The notes beneath the pieces were generated by a model. That model did not search any database. It was not told the DNA's origin and saw only the letters and a program-made list of their open reading frames with translations. The translations under genes and the position numbers were made by a program. Shown here piece after piece: positions 9,912 through 21,490 of a stretch of DNA of 64,000 bases. Within the stretch, counting starts at the first letter, position 1. Each line of letters opens with the position of its first letter. Origin of the DNA: Saccharina japonica (lineage: Eukaryota; Sar; Phaeophyceae; Laminariales; Laminariaceae); the NCBI GenBank assembly GCA_008828725.1, contig MEHQ01001295.1, forward strand, positions 1 through 64,000. Reading direction: 5' to 3'.

Positions 9912-11093
9912 ACCTCTCATACAGACAAGCAGTAAACCCGCAACAAGTTCGGGTCGGACGAACTGTTTTTACTTTCTTTGATATTCGCTGTGACAGCAGT
10001 ATTTACTTACCTTTTGCAAACGAAGGCTTCATATCATATAAATCCGACAATCTCTCCTTTTGCCAATGAATGGTCTTGACGTCGCCTTCCTTTAAGCGGT
10101 GTTCCGTCAGGCGCCGAAATATTGTACATTTGTTTTATATATATACGTATATATATGGTTGATCAACACCAATATTCCATCTCGAAAAGGCGCATTTGTG
10201 AAGAAACCCAACCACGCCCTTGGAAGTGCGCAACAAGGGTGCATATCGAAGAAACGCCACCTCCTACGTATATGTTTTCAAATTAATGGATGCTTTACAG
10301 TACCGGCCCGCTCATAATAAACCAGAAATCGGGCTTAGGCTGACTTTCTTATTTGATGAAGGGGTGTGTCCCACACTAACTTCAGTATGATAGCTGTCGA
10401 CTTTCTTATTTTCCCCGTTATGTTTAGCCTGAGTTTCTTGTGGGGCACTTTCTTATGACAGGGCCGGTAGTGTACGGTATCAAAACCGGTGAAACCGCCT
10501 TTTTTGTTTCGATAATAACGCCTCATATCCGGTTTTCGGTTTTTCGAATATGTCATCCGGTGCCCAACTCTACTCTGGAGGCAGCCTGAAGCCGTCGCAG
10601 CGAAAAGAGCCTCCAACACGAACAGCGAGGATCCTGTAGATGAGAACCGACGCGCCCCGATTCCGCTCACTTCTGGTACGAACGAGTACGGGGGGATTGA
10701 CACCACCAGCGATGCAAGCATCGAATTTGAAAACGGCCAACGTTACAATGACCTCGTGGGTCGTTGGTGACTGGCAACCCTTGTTTAGGGGTGGTTGTAG
10801 CCTGCCTCTAGCCCCATACGTTTCCTTGGGCCCAATCTTGACAACCGACTTGCTGTGTATTTTCCGTTCTTGAGGAATACGCCTTGCCGTCAGATCGGAG
10901 GACAGTGCGACGGCCGCAAGGGCTCAAATGACGCTGGCATGGGATAGAGGGGAGGGAGCTCCATGTGTTACCGAAAAGGCCTTTGCTTTCGTCATATCGA
11001 TCGCCGGCCCTAACCGCTGGAGGGGAAAGTAACGCCCAATGGCCTCATCCATTTCCCTGTCTGGGTGAGTGCAAGAAGGTGGCCACTTAGCAC
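9912..11093. other. No recognised gene
   Basis: Non-repetitive sequence. A minus-strand frame of about 128 codons at 10335-10721 is open and basic at its end but resembles nothing I know. (TA)n-like TATATATATACGTATATATA lies near 10137. Confidence 0.3.
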
Positions 11094-11403
11094 GGATCTA
11101 CATTATTCGACATATTCGTGGCACGCGACACGCCACGGACGCTGCCGTGGCACGCCGCGACACGTGCCGCTGCATTTCGCGACATGCCGCGTCACGTCGC
11201 GACAAGCCGGGGCATGTACGGTTGGGGTTAGGGTTAGCGACACCCGCCGCGACACTCCCCGTAACACTCGCCGCGACATGCCGAGGGGTGTCGCGGCATG
11301 CCGCGACATGCCGCGGCGTGTCGCGACACGTCCGTGGCGTGTGGCGGCATGTCGCGACATGTGTCGCGACACGTGCCACGAAAAATTCAAATAAGGTACA
11401 TCC
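11094..11403 (+). mobile_element. GC-rich foldback element with telomere-like core, copy 1 (310 bp)
   Basis: The ends are inverted repeats: GGATCTACATTATTCGACAT followed by CGTGGCAC on the left, and GTGCCACG, a diverged AAAAATTCAAATAAGGTACA and TCC on the right. The interior is an irregular series of TGTCGCGACA, TGCCGCGACA and related words. GGGGTTAGGGTTAGCGACAC lies near 11225. Three further copies occur at 42427, 51420 and 60431 with the same ends and the same telomere-like block. No protein is encoded, so it would be non-autonomous. Confidence 0.75.
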
Positions 11404-12490
11404 AGTCGATATCCAGTCGATGCTCACGTTGGAAGTGCGAGGATAAGCCTTGCTATAGGGGAGACTAGACTCGTGAGACGATAGGAGGGCATCTACGTTT
11501 AAGATTGCCGAAGATCCTCGCTTGTGGGAGATGTGTATGTACTTCACCGTACACGGTGTTCCCGAAACATAATGATGTTCAACCATCCGACAGACAACTC
11601 CTCGGCCCAGGTTAAGCGTTCAACAAAAATTGTCCGAAAGTTTCCGAATAAGGCATTCCAACTACTAGGTAAGGTGCCCCAGGTCGAGAACCTTGTGAGT
11701 ATGACTCATCTCAGCCATCACATACATGTATATATAATAACACGCGCCTGGACCGTGTGCCACGCTAATACAAGGCAGCTTACTATTACACTAAATCTTG
11801 AAGGCCCATACTAATGAGTTATCTTGCCGGCATCGGTACCTGGGGCCCCGCCTACACCGACATGGAAGCCGCTTTCCCCCCTACCCCCCATGCTTTACAG
11901 CATTGCTTCTTGCAGTCTGCCAGGCTCCCACGCACGAAGGACCGGCAATCTTGGCGATTGCAGTACAAGCTTTGCGGGTATTCGATCTGCGCAGAACGAT
12001 CAGCAGCGTACTGCTATATCATCATAAAAATACTCGTACAACTGTCCAAAGGTGACCAAGCACGCGCAATGTACTTTACGTTTGTCATAAACTTCCTCTC
12101 AGTGCTGCTGTTTCGGATTCGAAGGTGCCAATGAAAACGAGGTGCAGCGGGTTCCGGATGCATCTGCAATCCCACATGTCTACGGGCGGATAAACGGTCG
12201 ATACAGGAGGCAGTCCTCGGGTATCATGGGTATCAGGGTATCGAAGTGCTCCAACGTAGTCTTGATCCAGTGGTCGTCCATGCACCTGCGCAGCAATTCC
12301 AGGCGGGCCCATGTCAGTGGCTGCGGTAGCGTCTAGTGACGGCCTTGCCGCCGACCGAAACGTGCGACAATAAGCGTCTGCATTTCGATCAGTGCAGGAA
12401 AATGTTATGATGGGCCACGTATAAACTGATTGTCTGGAGAAATACGAATAGGTTTTTGTACTATACATGGATTACCTTTCGGCGGACGTG
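11404..12490. other. No recognised gene
   Basis: Non-repetitive sequence without a persuasive reading frame. A short direct repeat (ATCCAGTCGATATCCAGTCG) sits at the edge of the foldback element and could be flanking host sequence. Confidence 0.3.
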
Positions 12491-12493
12491 TAA

Positions 12494-13109
12494 GGGTCGA
12501 TCTTAACGAGAAAAGTATTTTTCTGGTTTTCTCGGAAATTTCGGTATTTTCTAAAATGGGTAACAAGTACGAGCTTCAGTTGCCTCGCTAATAATCGTCC
12601 ACCAGGCACAAAACCGTCACTACAGCAGCAGCGCTCTCGGTAACCATCCGTGTGGTGGTCCCACAACGGTCGGCCTGGCTCGTAGGCAGGTATCGGTGCC
12701 TCGGAGAGTGGAATCCACCACCAACTCGTCGCGCTACGACGCCCAACGCTACAAAGGCTTGAGCTACAGCCCTCCGCGAGCTCGGTCGGTCGGGCACCTC
12801 GGTGCGGTCACTGTGTCAATTCGATTGTGAGAGCTCAAAAAGCTTTTGCGCCTTCTGCGCTCGGCTATGGCCTGTGGAGGACCTCGGGGACAACCCTGAC
12901 CAGCCCTGTGTGTTCGTGAGGGGTGGCACGGCTGGCACGGTGGGGCTGCCCGATCGTACCCATAAAAACCAGAAATTTACGGGATTACCAGAAAAACTTG
13001 GAGGCCTGTTTTTTCGGGGATGAAGTTTTTCTGGTGAAACCAGAAAAAACCAGAAAAAACCAGAAATTTCTGGAAAAACCCGAAATTCACTCCTCGTTAA
13101 GATCGACCC
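12494..13109. mobile_element. 616-bp inverted-repeat element flanked by TAA
   Basis: The terminal inverted repeats are GGGTCGATCTTAACGAG on both ends, perfect over 17 bp and then diverged but still carrying GAAATTTC-type sequence. They are bounded by TAA at 12491-12493 and 13110-13112. The interior repeats CCAGAAA and its complement, including the self-complementary CCAGAAATTTCTGG near 13060. A 3-bp TWA target duplication with GGG-starting ends fits PIF/Harbinger DNA transposons by established knowledge. No transposase is present, so this is a MITE-like non-autonomous copy. Confidence 0.7.
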
Positions 13110-13272
13110 TAAACCAAACTTGAGGTCACGATACGTCTACCGCTCTGTCATGTGTCGAGGTTGAACGCGGCTGTGTTTGCCAACGGCAACGAGCGGTGGC
13201 ACCGTGGCAACGTTGGATCCTCTCCGCCAACCAAACGACAATCGACACGATTCCCCTGAAACGCGCTGCATC

Positions 13273-14616
13273 TCACCTTTGATATAGAGGCTCGTAGTTA
13301 GATAGCTCTGATAGCACCAACGGATGCTGAACGAGGCCCGTCTCTTGCAATCGGTGGCAAAATTGCGCAGACACGAACGTGTGGAGCTCATTGTCGACGG
13401 GACTCGCGCGGCTCGCGTTGTTTCTTAGCTCTGGCGTGATGTGCTTTATCCCTTCGTTGTGCTTGGCGTTGTCATTTTTTCGCGACACGGCGTACTCCTC
13501 AGTCTCGAGGCCAGGGCCTTGTTCTGATGCGGTTGACTCCTTAGCGTCTAGTGGACAGCGACACAAGCAGCGCAGGTGTTTCAACAAAACGCTTTCCAAT
13601 GTGAGGAATGGTGGGGAACGTACGATTCCAAACTCTGCATGACCTTCAGCTTTATTCGACGACACCCTCGTCCAATTTGTGATCCTCGTCCAACAGCGTA
13701 TTTGCTGTGTATGAGACATCGGACGGACATCGAGTCGTGCGCAACTCCGTGTGAAGTGCTCATCGAACAGAACATCCCTTTTACTGCAGCCGAGGGTGCT
13801 TTCAGGCATGAGCCCACAGCTGAACTGTCGCACAGTCTCACTTACCGGGTTTAGGCTGTACAGTCGGGAAGAAATGTTGTGTTGGCTGTAACCACGCAAC
13901 GTCTCGAACAGGAGAAGAATCGACGACTGCCACACCTCCCTGTATGCCAGGAAAAAGGCATTTTAAACAGATGTGTCAAATACTGAGCACAGGTTCGCAC
14001 GGTGAAAGCAGGTGCAATATTGGTCGAGGGCATCCGAAATTACGGATAGGCTTTCAGGCCTAGCATTGTTGTGTACGACAAGATAAACAAATCCATACAA
14101 TGGATTGCCTTCATACCAATACATTCGTACGCATACAGGAAATACGTTGTCAATGGAAATACACGAAGTGCTCTTAAACGTGTATCAGGAATGACGCATA
14201 CGGGTCGCATACACTTCACATAACGTACCAAGTACATACGTGCACATATATACTACGTATGGGAAACACGCAATACACCAACAAATTTCACAAAGCCGGA
14301 CATATGTTGGGTACGAGCACTCCATAGCTTACTGCGCTACTGTAGTGAAAAAGAACGTGGTTTTCGTTATTGGCTGCAACACTACTATCACACTATTCTG
14401 CCGTAACTTCACTGAAAATACTTGCGTCATTATGATGATGTTGAGGTTTCATGTCCCTGCCAAGACGGATCCTAGCGTGCCAGTGCAACTCTCTGAGCCT
14501 TCTCCCATACACATGCGCACATCCCCGTCGTACGCAGCGTGCCCCGCGAACATCCTAGATGCGACATTCTGGTACCGCGGAAGGGTCGTCATCTTCGCGA
14601 AGCACTCATCGTGGTT
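13273..14616 (-). CDS. Sulfotransferase-like protein (multi-exon, incomplete model)
   Basis: At least three exons are visible on the minus strand. One begins after TGTCCCCAG at 14616 and reads NHDECFAKMTTLPRYQNVAS, ending near 14467. One spans 13939-13846 (EVWQSSILLLFETLRGYSQH onward) with a strong GTAAGT donor. The last ends at the stop at 13273 and holds FLTLESVLLKHLRC, ITPELRNN and FCHRLQETGLVQHPLV. This order (Y-Q-N-V segment, a late LLLK helix, an HN..I..ITPEL loop, then an ELH-F...F..RL..TGL tail) resembles sulfotransferases that modify carbohydrates. The P-loop exon for PAPS was not found and should lie upstream (above 14616). Intron borders of the last exon are unresolved, and no start codon is assigned. 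Confidence 0.35.
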
Positions 14617-14619
14617 CTG

Positions 14620-16040
14620 GGGACAGTGTCATGGGGAATGCAACAATTGCTTTAAACGAAAACGGAAACCGTGCGGATACGTTGAGGGACATTTTTGCAC
14701 GTAAATATCCCCACCACGCGATAGATTACTATTAATACGGCGTAAATCGGATGGCGAACTAGCGCGGTTGGGGTAACATGGTGCACAGCAGCCAATCAAT
14801 GCAAAACACCCCAACACATTATCATGCGGGAGAGTCTAACGCTACCGTACACATGCCACCTGTCGTTCGGGTATGCCTCGCAGTTACGCACCTAAACCCC
14901 CGTTAAAAGTAGTGCCCAGGCCCAACGCTTGTTTTGAACCAGGCCTGTCACGAAGATCAATTGCATGGGAATTGTGTGAGTTCAGGTCGCCTTCGACCCT
15001 CAACAGGACAGCCGGCCGAGTCAAATGGCCAGAATGTCGGCTGCCATGCTCACCCTGGCTCAAGCAGGATGCTGCATCGTCGCACCACATGGTCTTACGC
15101 ACCGCTCAACTCGGTATCGCAAACGCGGAAATGGTTACTGTAGCGTAGGTAGAACCTTCGCACATTTATCTTCTGCTGAGCACATGGTGGGGCATGGCCG
15201 GAGCCGTAGAAGAATCCAGAGACTTGCCGGTTCACGACATCTCGGAGGCTGGACATCGAAAACAGCGAAGGGTTTGCTAGCGCAGCGTTCTTCGCTCCTT
15301 TCATCTTGTGCCCGATGCACCCGAGCACCTACGACACGGGGCGCAGTTCGGGGATAACGCGGACCCAGCAAATATCACGAAGACCATCCAAACTGTGTAG
15401 TTGTGGTATGCTACAGGCTACAGGTGGCTAGGTCAGGGTACGCAAGCTTCGCGAATTCTTAATACATCTGAGGAACCCACGGGGATACCAGATTTATGTG
15501 GCCATTTAGTGAGGTGAACAAACATGAACTTTGTCGTGACTTGCACGGTATGTTCTCACATGAAGCACTGGCGAGAAGTTCACCTCGAGATACGAGTCGG
15601 CAGGACATACCGTAGCGGATTTACAAGCCGTACTTGCATCAGTTGTGTTCAATCAAGCCGACGCGCAAAGGGTGTAGTCGAATTCTCACATTCGATTGCT
15701 GGCTGGTTCACACGCGAATAGGGCCGAAGTGGGATCAAGGCAGGGGTTTGAACCTGACCAGACAGAGATTCGCCGCCATGAGCGATAGGCGAACACCATC
15801 GTTCCGCGACAAGATACACCGTCCGTATGGGATAGGGTCAGTGTTCGATCTTCGGTTTTGCGAGGAAGCGTCACAGTCGAGGAGCCCACATATATATTAT
15901 TGGCGTAATGGCTTTTCGAACATGCTGGAGGTGTGTACAGTATGGTATTAAGCCACAACCGTGCTCTGCTGATAAAACCAAAACTAGGGCGTAGTTGGTC
16001 GTGTGTATTAGAAGAGATAACACACAAAAACGGTTTAGAT
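14620..16040. other. No recognised gene; may hold 5' exons of the sulfotransferase-like gene
   Basis: Non-repetitive. No frame here could be tied to a known family. The minus strand carries a GGTTCAAACCC box near 15745 that resembles a Pol III B box, but no tRNA fold was found around it. Confidence 0.25.
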
Positions 16041-16110
16041 TAGCGACATGGTAAACTCGATGCGTTCGGCTGCAAAATCACGCCGGTGGGTTCGATTCCT
16101 ACAGCGACTA
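16041..16110 (+). other. tRNA-like sequence, possibly a tRNA-Cys relic
   Basis: GTGGG-TTCGATT-CCTAC at 16086-16102 makes a good 5-bp T arm with a 7-base loop. CTGCAAA at 16070-16076 is the loop expected for a GCA (Cys) anticodon at the right distance. The D arm is weak, and the 5' TAGCGAC does not pair with the 3' AGCGACT, so the acceptor stem is broken. It is most likely a decayed or organelle-derived tRNA copy. Confidence 0.3.
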
Positions 16111-19100
16111 TATCTAGTACGTACTATATTGGTTTGTGTGAATTTGTGGATCTAGGCGATCCTTGACATCCGTGGTTGGGGCCCACCAGTCAATTCAATT
16201 TCAGCTATGTCGACGGACATCGCTCCACACGCTCGCGTTGGACGGATCGAGGCGGGTAGTATCACGCTTATACAAAAAGACGGGGGTGATCATGGCCACT
16301 ACTGTCAACCACCCTATCGTGAGGTATGAGGAATACAAACAGAATAGTGTCTCGTACCTACTGTCGTACCGGCACAGTTTAAGCCAAACGGTGCACTCTG
16401 CGCATGCCAGGTTCGGAGATTGAGTACATTTCATCGCGCCTTCGTGTGGTTTTATATCCAAACAAAATAACGACTCGCCGAGATAATTCGGAGATAATCA
16501 TAATTGGTAAAACGGCATTACAGGGTTTTTGAAGACTCCAGCGGTCGACGTAGCAAACGTTGACGAGCATCGTCGAGCCGTAGGGATATGAAACTCGATA
16601 ACCTGTCCTCCAGGCATGCACCGGCTGGAAGGGTTAGGGTTTACGTATGTGGCCACGTCTTATTGAACAGGTCACCTACCACAGCAAATCATGCCTGATG
16701 GACTGGACCGGGTCCTACGATCCACGACGAAGAAGTGCAGTTTGCTGTATTCCGTGAAAGGCAATTTGTTCATTTTGTTACTGGCTACTAAGGTATTTTT
16801 TATTATTGGAATCCAAAGTTATAAACAGCACGGTCGTGTTCACCAAGCTCAAGGGAATCGGATACCGTCGAGAAACAAAACAACATATCCCTACCTATAC
16901 TAAACTCAAGTGTCCAATTGTCGGTCAACAAAACGATATCTCCCTGTCTGGGCAAAATAGGTGAAACTACTGTAGCTTTCAACACGAGGAAAGTGATCAC
17001 TTACTACCAAGCATGAAAGCAATAAAAATTATTAAAGCAATGCGATATTAAAGCAATGAAATCATGTTCGAAAAACGAATATATACACACAGCACACAGG
17101 CATGGGCATGGGAAAGGAATGGCGTCCCGCGCTGTGTTCATGTACTAAACGACTGTAGGTTCTCTGTAACTCCAAACGTGTCAAGCTGGCGTGTTTTATG
17201 TGTGAAACAAATATATATGTAAATAAATCAAATTAATTCCTGGTGTTTCATTCTCCGGGAGATCGCCATAGCCGTGGTCATGTCTGAGTTGCGAAACTTG
17301 TACCGCCGATGTTAAAGGTATCCAGTTTTAGTTCCGGTTGATAGGCGAAGAACATTCGATTTTGTTTTTGTTATTCCTCTATCGATGACCGCACGGAGAA
17401 AAACTGTTTTACGGTACTTTCGCATGCCAGATTACACCCTTCCCACTCGGAGAAAGGAGAAAGGTGTATCTTTGTGTTGAGATTGTATTGGACAATCTGG
17501 TCTACACGCTCCATATCTTTGGGATACTCAATGAACAGAAAACCCAAGAAAAGCCTCTCGTCGATCACCCATCCCCGACATGCCGCAGAGATGTGTATGT
17601 CCAGGGGAAAGAGGTACAAGCAAGCTACTGTAGTCATTTGAATTGGCTAAACTGTGCTACCTTGGTACAGGCAAAAACTGTCCTCTCCAAAACATATTCT
17701 ACGGTAGTGCTCCTATGCTCTAGGAGTAGGACAGGTTCAAGACTGTATACACGGTGCAAACAAAAACTGGAACAACAGATTGTCCACCATATGGTGGTGA
17801 TCGGGAAGGTATATATGGTGGCGGCTCCTCAAGGCACACTATATAGGGGGAACACGGCGTTGACACTGGCTCCCTGTGTTCTATCAAGGTCTGTACCGCC
17901 TATCGGCATGGTATCCGGCATGAACGCCACTGGCATTTGATCGTTTTCTACCGATCATGAGTAGGTGGTGCCTGGGGTAAAATGTCAAGGGGCACAGACG
18001 CTGACACAGGCAGACATACATTGCGCTTTAGCAATACCGATTCGAGTTTACACTGGAAAATACATAACTGGAAGTTTAAATATCAACCGCCGTGGATTGT
18101 ACGGCAAGGAAAAATCAAGCGTACGCCTGCCTGGTACATCTTGTCCTCTGTTCACTGCAATAGAACAGTTTGCGGACAGATATATGTATACCTAGCTCAG
18201 GTCTGCACGACACTGCAAACACAGACATAATCCGAAGAATCACGGTTTTTCGCGAAGTTGGCGCCCACAATGGCTGCCAGGGAATATATTTCGATGGAGA
18301 TGCATACACATCCTCTTTATACCACATAATTTCACAGCCAAATCAGGCCAAAGAGGCGTGCTTCGACAGCGACAACCTTCGCAAACTTGTACTGTATACG
18401 ACGTATATTTGATAGTGGGGAATTCATCAGCCGGCCGTTCAGTCGAAGCCACGAGCTCGACAAAAACAACTGTCCGAATTATCAGGGGAAAATATTGAAT
18501 GTATCAGTAGCTATACCCAAGGTTATATGGACGGCGCCCTTTTTAATATATGAAATGCTATTTATACCTAGCCTGGGCCCTTTTGCCGGCCTCTGTTAAG
18601 GGGCCGCCGTTTACTATTGTCATATATATATTTATAGGTTAAGTTGTTTTGTACGCTGGTCCATTTCTGCATGCAGGACTCTATTGATGACCTCGTCTTG
18701 ATATCATACATATTTAGGAGTTGTGAATATCGTGGGCCTTTGACAACACGAACGCATATTGTTAACACGTTGACACGTGAACCCCTTTCTTGATCGTGTA
18801 GCCTACTACCTCCCAACCAATATACAGTCAACACCGAGTCTTCGGCCGAGCTACTCGTATGCCGACGAAGGCCGACACAGGCGGTGCTTACCGTGCACAA
18901 TCTGGATGGCGGTCAGCGCCACTACGTGACGGTAGCGGCACGTTAGCTGTCTTCAGCGAACTTGCGAACGGCCGATTTTTTGCGGCACATATTCGGATAA
19001 AGTTGAACGGTGGCTTGGGCTCCAGTGAGTTGTGTGCACCTGGTATCATGTGTGAATTTGGGCTAGAGTGGGCGACACTCTTCGTTGCTCAGACATTGAA

Positions 19101-19400
19101 TACCGTCTAGCGACGTTGTTGCGCTGACAGCAAAATTGCTTGCTGCGCGCACCCACTTCGTGTCGACAAGTAGCCCACCCGCACTGCGTGTTTGGGTTAT
19201 TATCGTTGCGTTATGTTGCATGCATGCGTGCTGGTTCGTGGTGGCCGCAGCATTTCGTTACCGTGGTCGTTACCGTGGCATAGAAGACCGTCCCTTGGCG
19301 TTGTTGTACTGTATTTATATTTCATCGGCGGGTATTTTCGGCGCTGCGCCTCCTACTGTAGTAATCGGGACTCGATCATTGATTCCTGAGTCCGAGTCAT
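16111..19400. other. No recognised gene
   Basis: A long stretch without repeats I can define. A telomere-like AGGGTTAGGGTTTACG lies near 16630, just upstream of this stretch's middle. A minus-strand frame at 17371-17637 (GWVIDERLFLGFLFIEYPKD within it) looks mildly coding but matches no family I recognise, so no gene is called. Confidence 0.25.
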
Positions 19401-19401
19401 T

Positions 19402-19640
19402 TTAAAGTACTGGATCCCCAGGGTACCAAACGCTGGAATGACTGAGTCCACCGGAGTCTCCAGGCTTCTGGGAGCTGAAATGACGGAGTCTTCGCGAGTC
19501 CCTGGGGTACTGAAACCTGCATTCACTGAATGCTCGCGAGTCCCTAGGGTACGGCAACCTGCAATTTTTTAGTCCTCTCGGGGCCGTAGGGTACTGAAAG
19601 TTAGAATGCCTATGACTCGGAGGGGTCGGTACTTTGACGA
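19402..19640. repeat. ~54-bp minisatellite, about 4-5 units
   Basis: Units share CGAGTCCCTGGGGTACTGAA followed by about 30 variable bases. The unit length is a multiple of three, so the minus-strand frame stays open through the array and reads a repeated YPRDSR motif. No start or neighbouring exon supports a real protein. Confidence 0.7.
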
Positions 19641-20741
19641 TATTGCCAAATTTGAAGGTTTGGGTTCCAAACGACCATGAACACTCAGTATCTAGAAAAT
19701 GGTAATGGGGCACTTTTTAATGGCGTAGCCTGTAAATGCCAGATGCAAAGTATAAAGGCACGCTACGAGGTATTTTACTGCATTTTCTATACGGGCCGCT
19801 GTAGTTACCGAGATGTCCACACTTTGATTTTGCAACGACGCGCCCACAGGAAGTACCCTCATTCAACGACGGCACCACGAGCGCTACAGATATAGCCATT
19901 GTGTGCAATTGCTTTTGTCAAGCTCAAGACCAGCACGTTAAATAGGAATATCAAAGAGCCCAAAGTCAGCCTTTGTTGCAGCCCAAAATCACCACGAACG
20001 ATCTGTGTATTTACGGTTGTCGTCACATCGCCATGTCGACATACGGCAGTATTATGGTATCCTGGTTTCATCGTATCATGGCACCCCTTTCTTCGTATGT
20101 GTTGGTATGTTCTCCCAGCGACCCCTTTCATTGCCTTTCGATGTCAGTTTTTTGGGGGCGACACTCCCGCTGCTCGTATTCAGCAGCAGCAGCAGCAGCA
20201 GCAAAATTATTAAGTACCAGTGCTCGTATCGTGAAGTTTACTGCCGTTCGTTTGGTGTCGTCGCGGTTTTGCTTACTTCTCTCCAAACTATCTGTTGACC
20301 ATTTGGCTGGGGTCATATAACTCTTCACTGTCCATTGTCTCACCCAAACTTACCGTACAACACCTCTACCACAAAGTGCACGAGGCAAAGCCTTCGTGAA
20401 AGGCTGGGCAGTGGTAAATCGATGACTGCCGCGGAGTCAATGTCCCGCCGCAACTATTTAAGGTACGGTATATTGACACAATATCACTACCCCTTACCGA
20501 ACACAGCATAGCTCCAGTTCCTCTGCTCAGATCTACCCCCGACGAACGTACAGCTTGCTCGTTATTGCCTCAGCGGGGGATGACGAAGCGCATTCGATAC
20601 AAAAGAGAAAGCCATGACATGTACCAGTAGTCCTCACCTTCGAGGGACACGGTTTAAATAATAAATACTACAGTATTTCAAGACATGCATCCATTTTGAC
20701 ACAAAAGCGACACGATATAGAACATATGCAGGGATTATGTA
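19641..20741. other. No recognised gene; contains (CAG)n at 20180-20203
   Basis: Apart from eight CAG triplets at 20180-20203 there is no repeat or gene signal. The remaining sequence is unremarkable. Confidence 0.35.
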
Positions 20742-20960
20742 TTCCGGAGGACCATGGTAAATAGGACCGAATATTGTTAGTGTTAATAGGTAAATAGGTA
20801 AATAGGTAACTAGGTAAATAGGTAACTAGGTAAATAGGTAACTAGGTAAATAGGTAACTAGGTAAATATACAGGCTTTTCGGTGTACCGTAGGTCCTATT
20901 TACTACTGTAGTATCACTAGTATCACTAGTATTACTAGTATTTACTATGGTGTCCCGTAA
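20742..20960. mobile_element. TA-flanked MITE, copy 1 (219 bp)
   Basis: The ends are inverted repeats (left TTCCGGAGGACCATGGTAAA, right reading TTACGGGACACCATAGTAAA inward), each next to TA. The interior expands AATAGGTAACTAGGTA units and a CACTAGTATTACTAGTA run. The same ends occur at 23341-23471 and 53473-53579. A TA duplication and short ends fit Tc1/mariner-type MITEs. Confidence 0.7.
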
Positions 20961-21490
20961 TAGGAGGTGTAGCGCAAATGCTCGAACTATTCATTGCAGT
21001 ACCTGGAACTTATGGCCGTTAGGGAAGACAAAACAGTGAAGCGTCGCTCTCCACGGAAACGGCAGACTTCTACTGACCTATTGTAGAGCCTGTGATTGGT
21101 CAGGACATGGTTTCGCCGCTAGCGCCAGCCCTAGGACCTCAGCAAGAAAGCCGGTAAAATCACTCTCTTCTGCTACTCATGTGCGTCAGTATCATGCCGA
21201 ACATGCGACGCTCGAGTAAATTGCGCAAGCAGCACACGTGGAGGGGAAATATCCGTCGTTTTACTTGAAGCAGTTTGTAGTGTCGAGATGTGTGCTTCAT
21301 AACAGCCCTTGTGCTTCGTCAAGCGTTGATATTGTTAGCGCCAGTTCATTATCCGGTGCTGGCCGTAATACGCCCCCCACTCTCGTGTTGATGATGAAAC
21401 ACACATACCTGCCGCCGCCCCCCCCCCTCCCTTGTATGACCAGTTCGCTTGCACGCAGTATCTACGGTCAAGGGCGGAGAATGGTAAGCG

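Noticed and set aside
10335..10721. Minus-strand open frame of 128 codons with a basic C-terminus
   Set aside because: It starts at a true ATG but matches no family I know, has no supporting neighbours, and similar lengths arise by chance in this region.
15686..15800. Minus-strand B-box-like GGTTCAAACCC considered as a tRNA gene
   Set aside because: No anticodon arm or acceptor stem could be folded around it.
17371..17637. Minus-strand frame with a mildly protein-like sequence
   Set aside because: No homology recognised and no splice partners found; evidence is too thin for a gene call.
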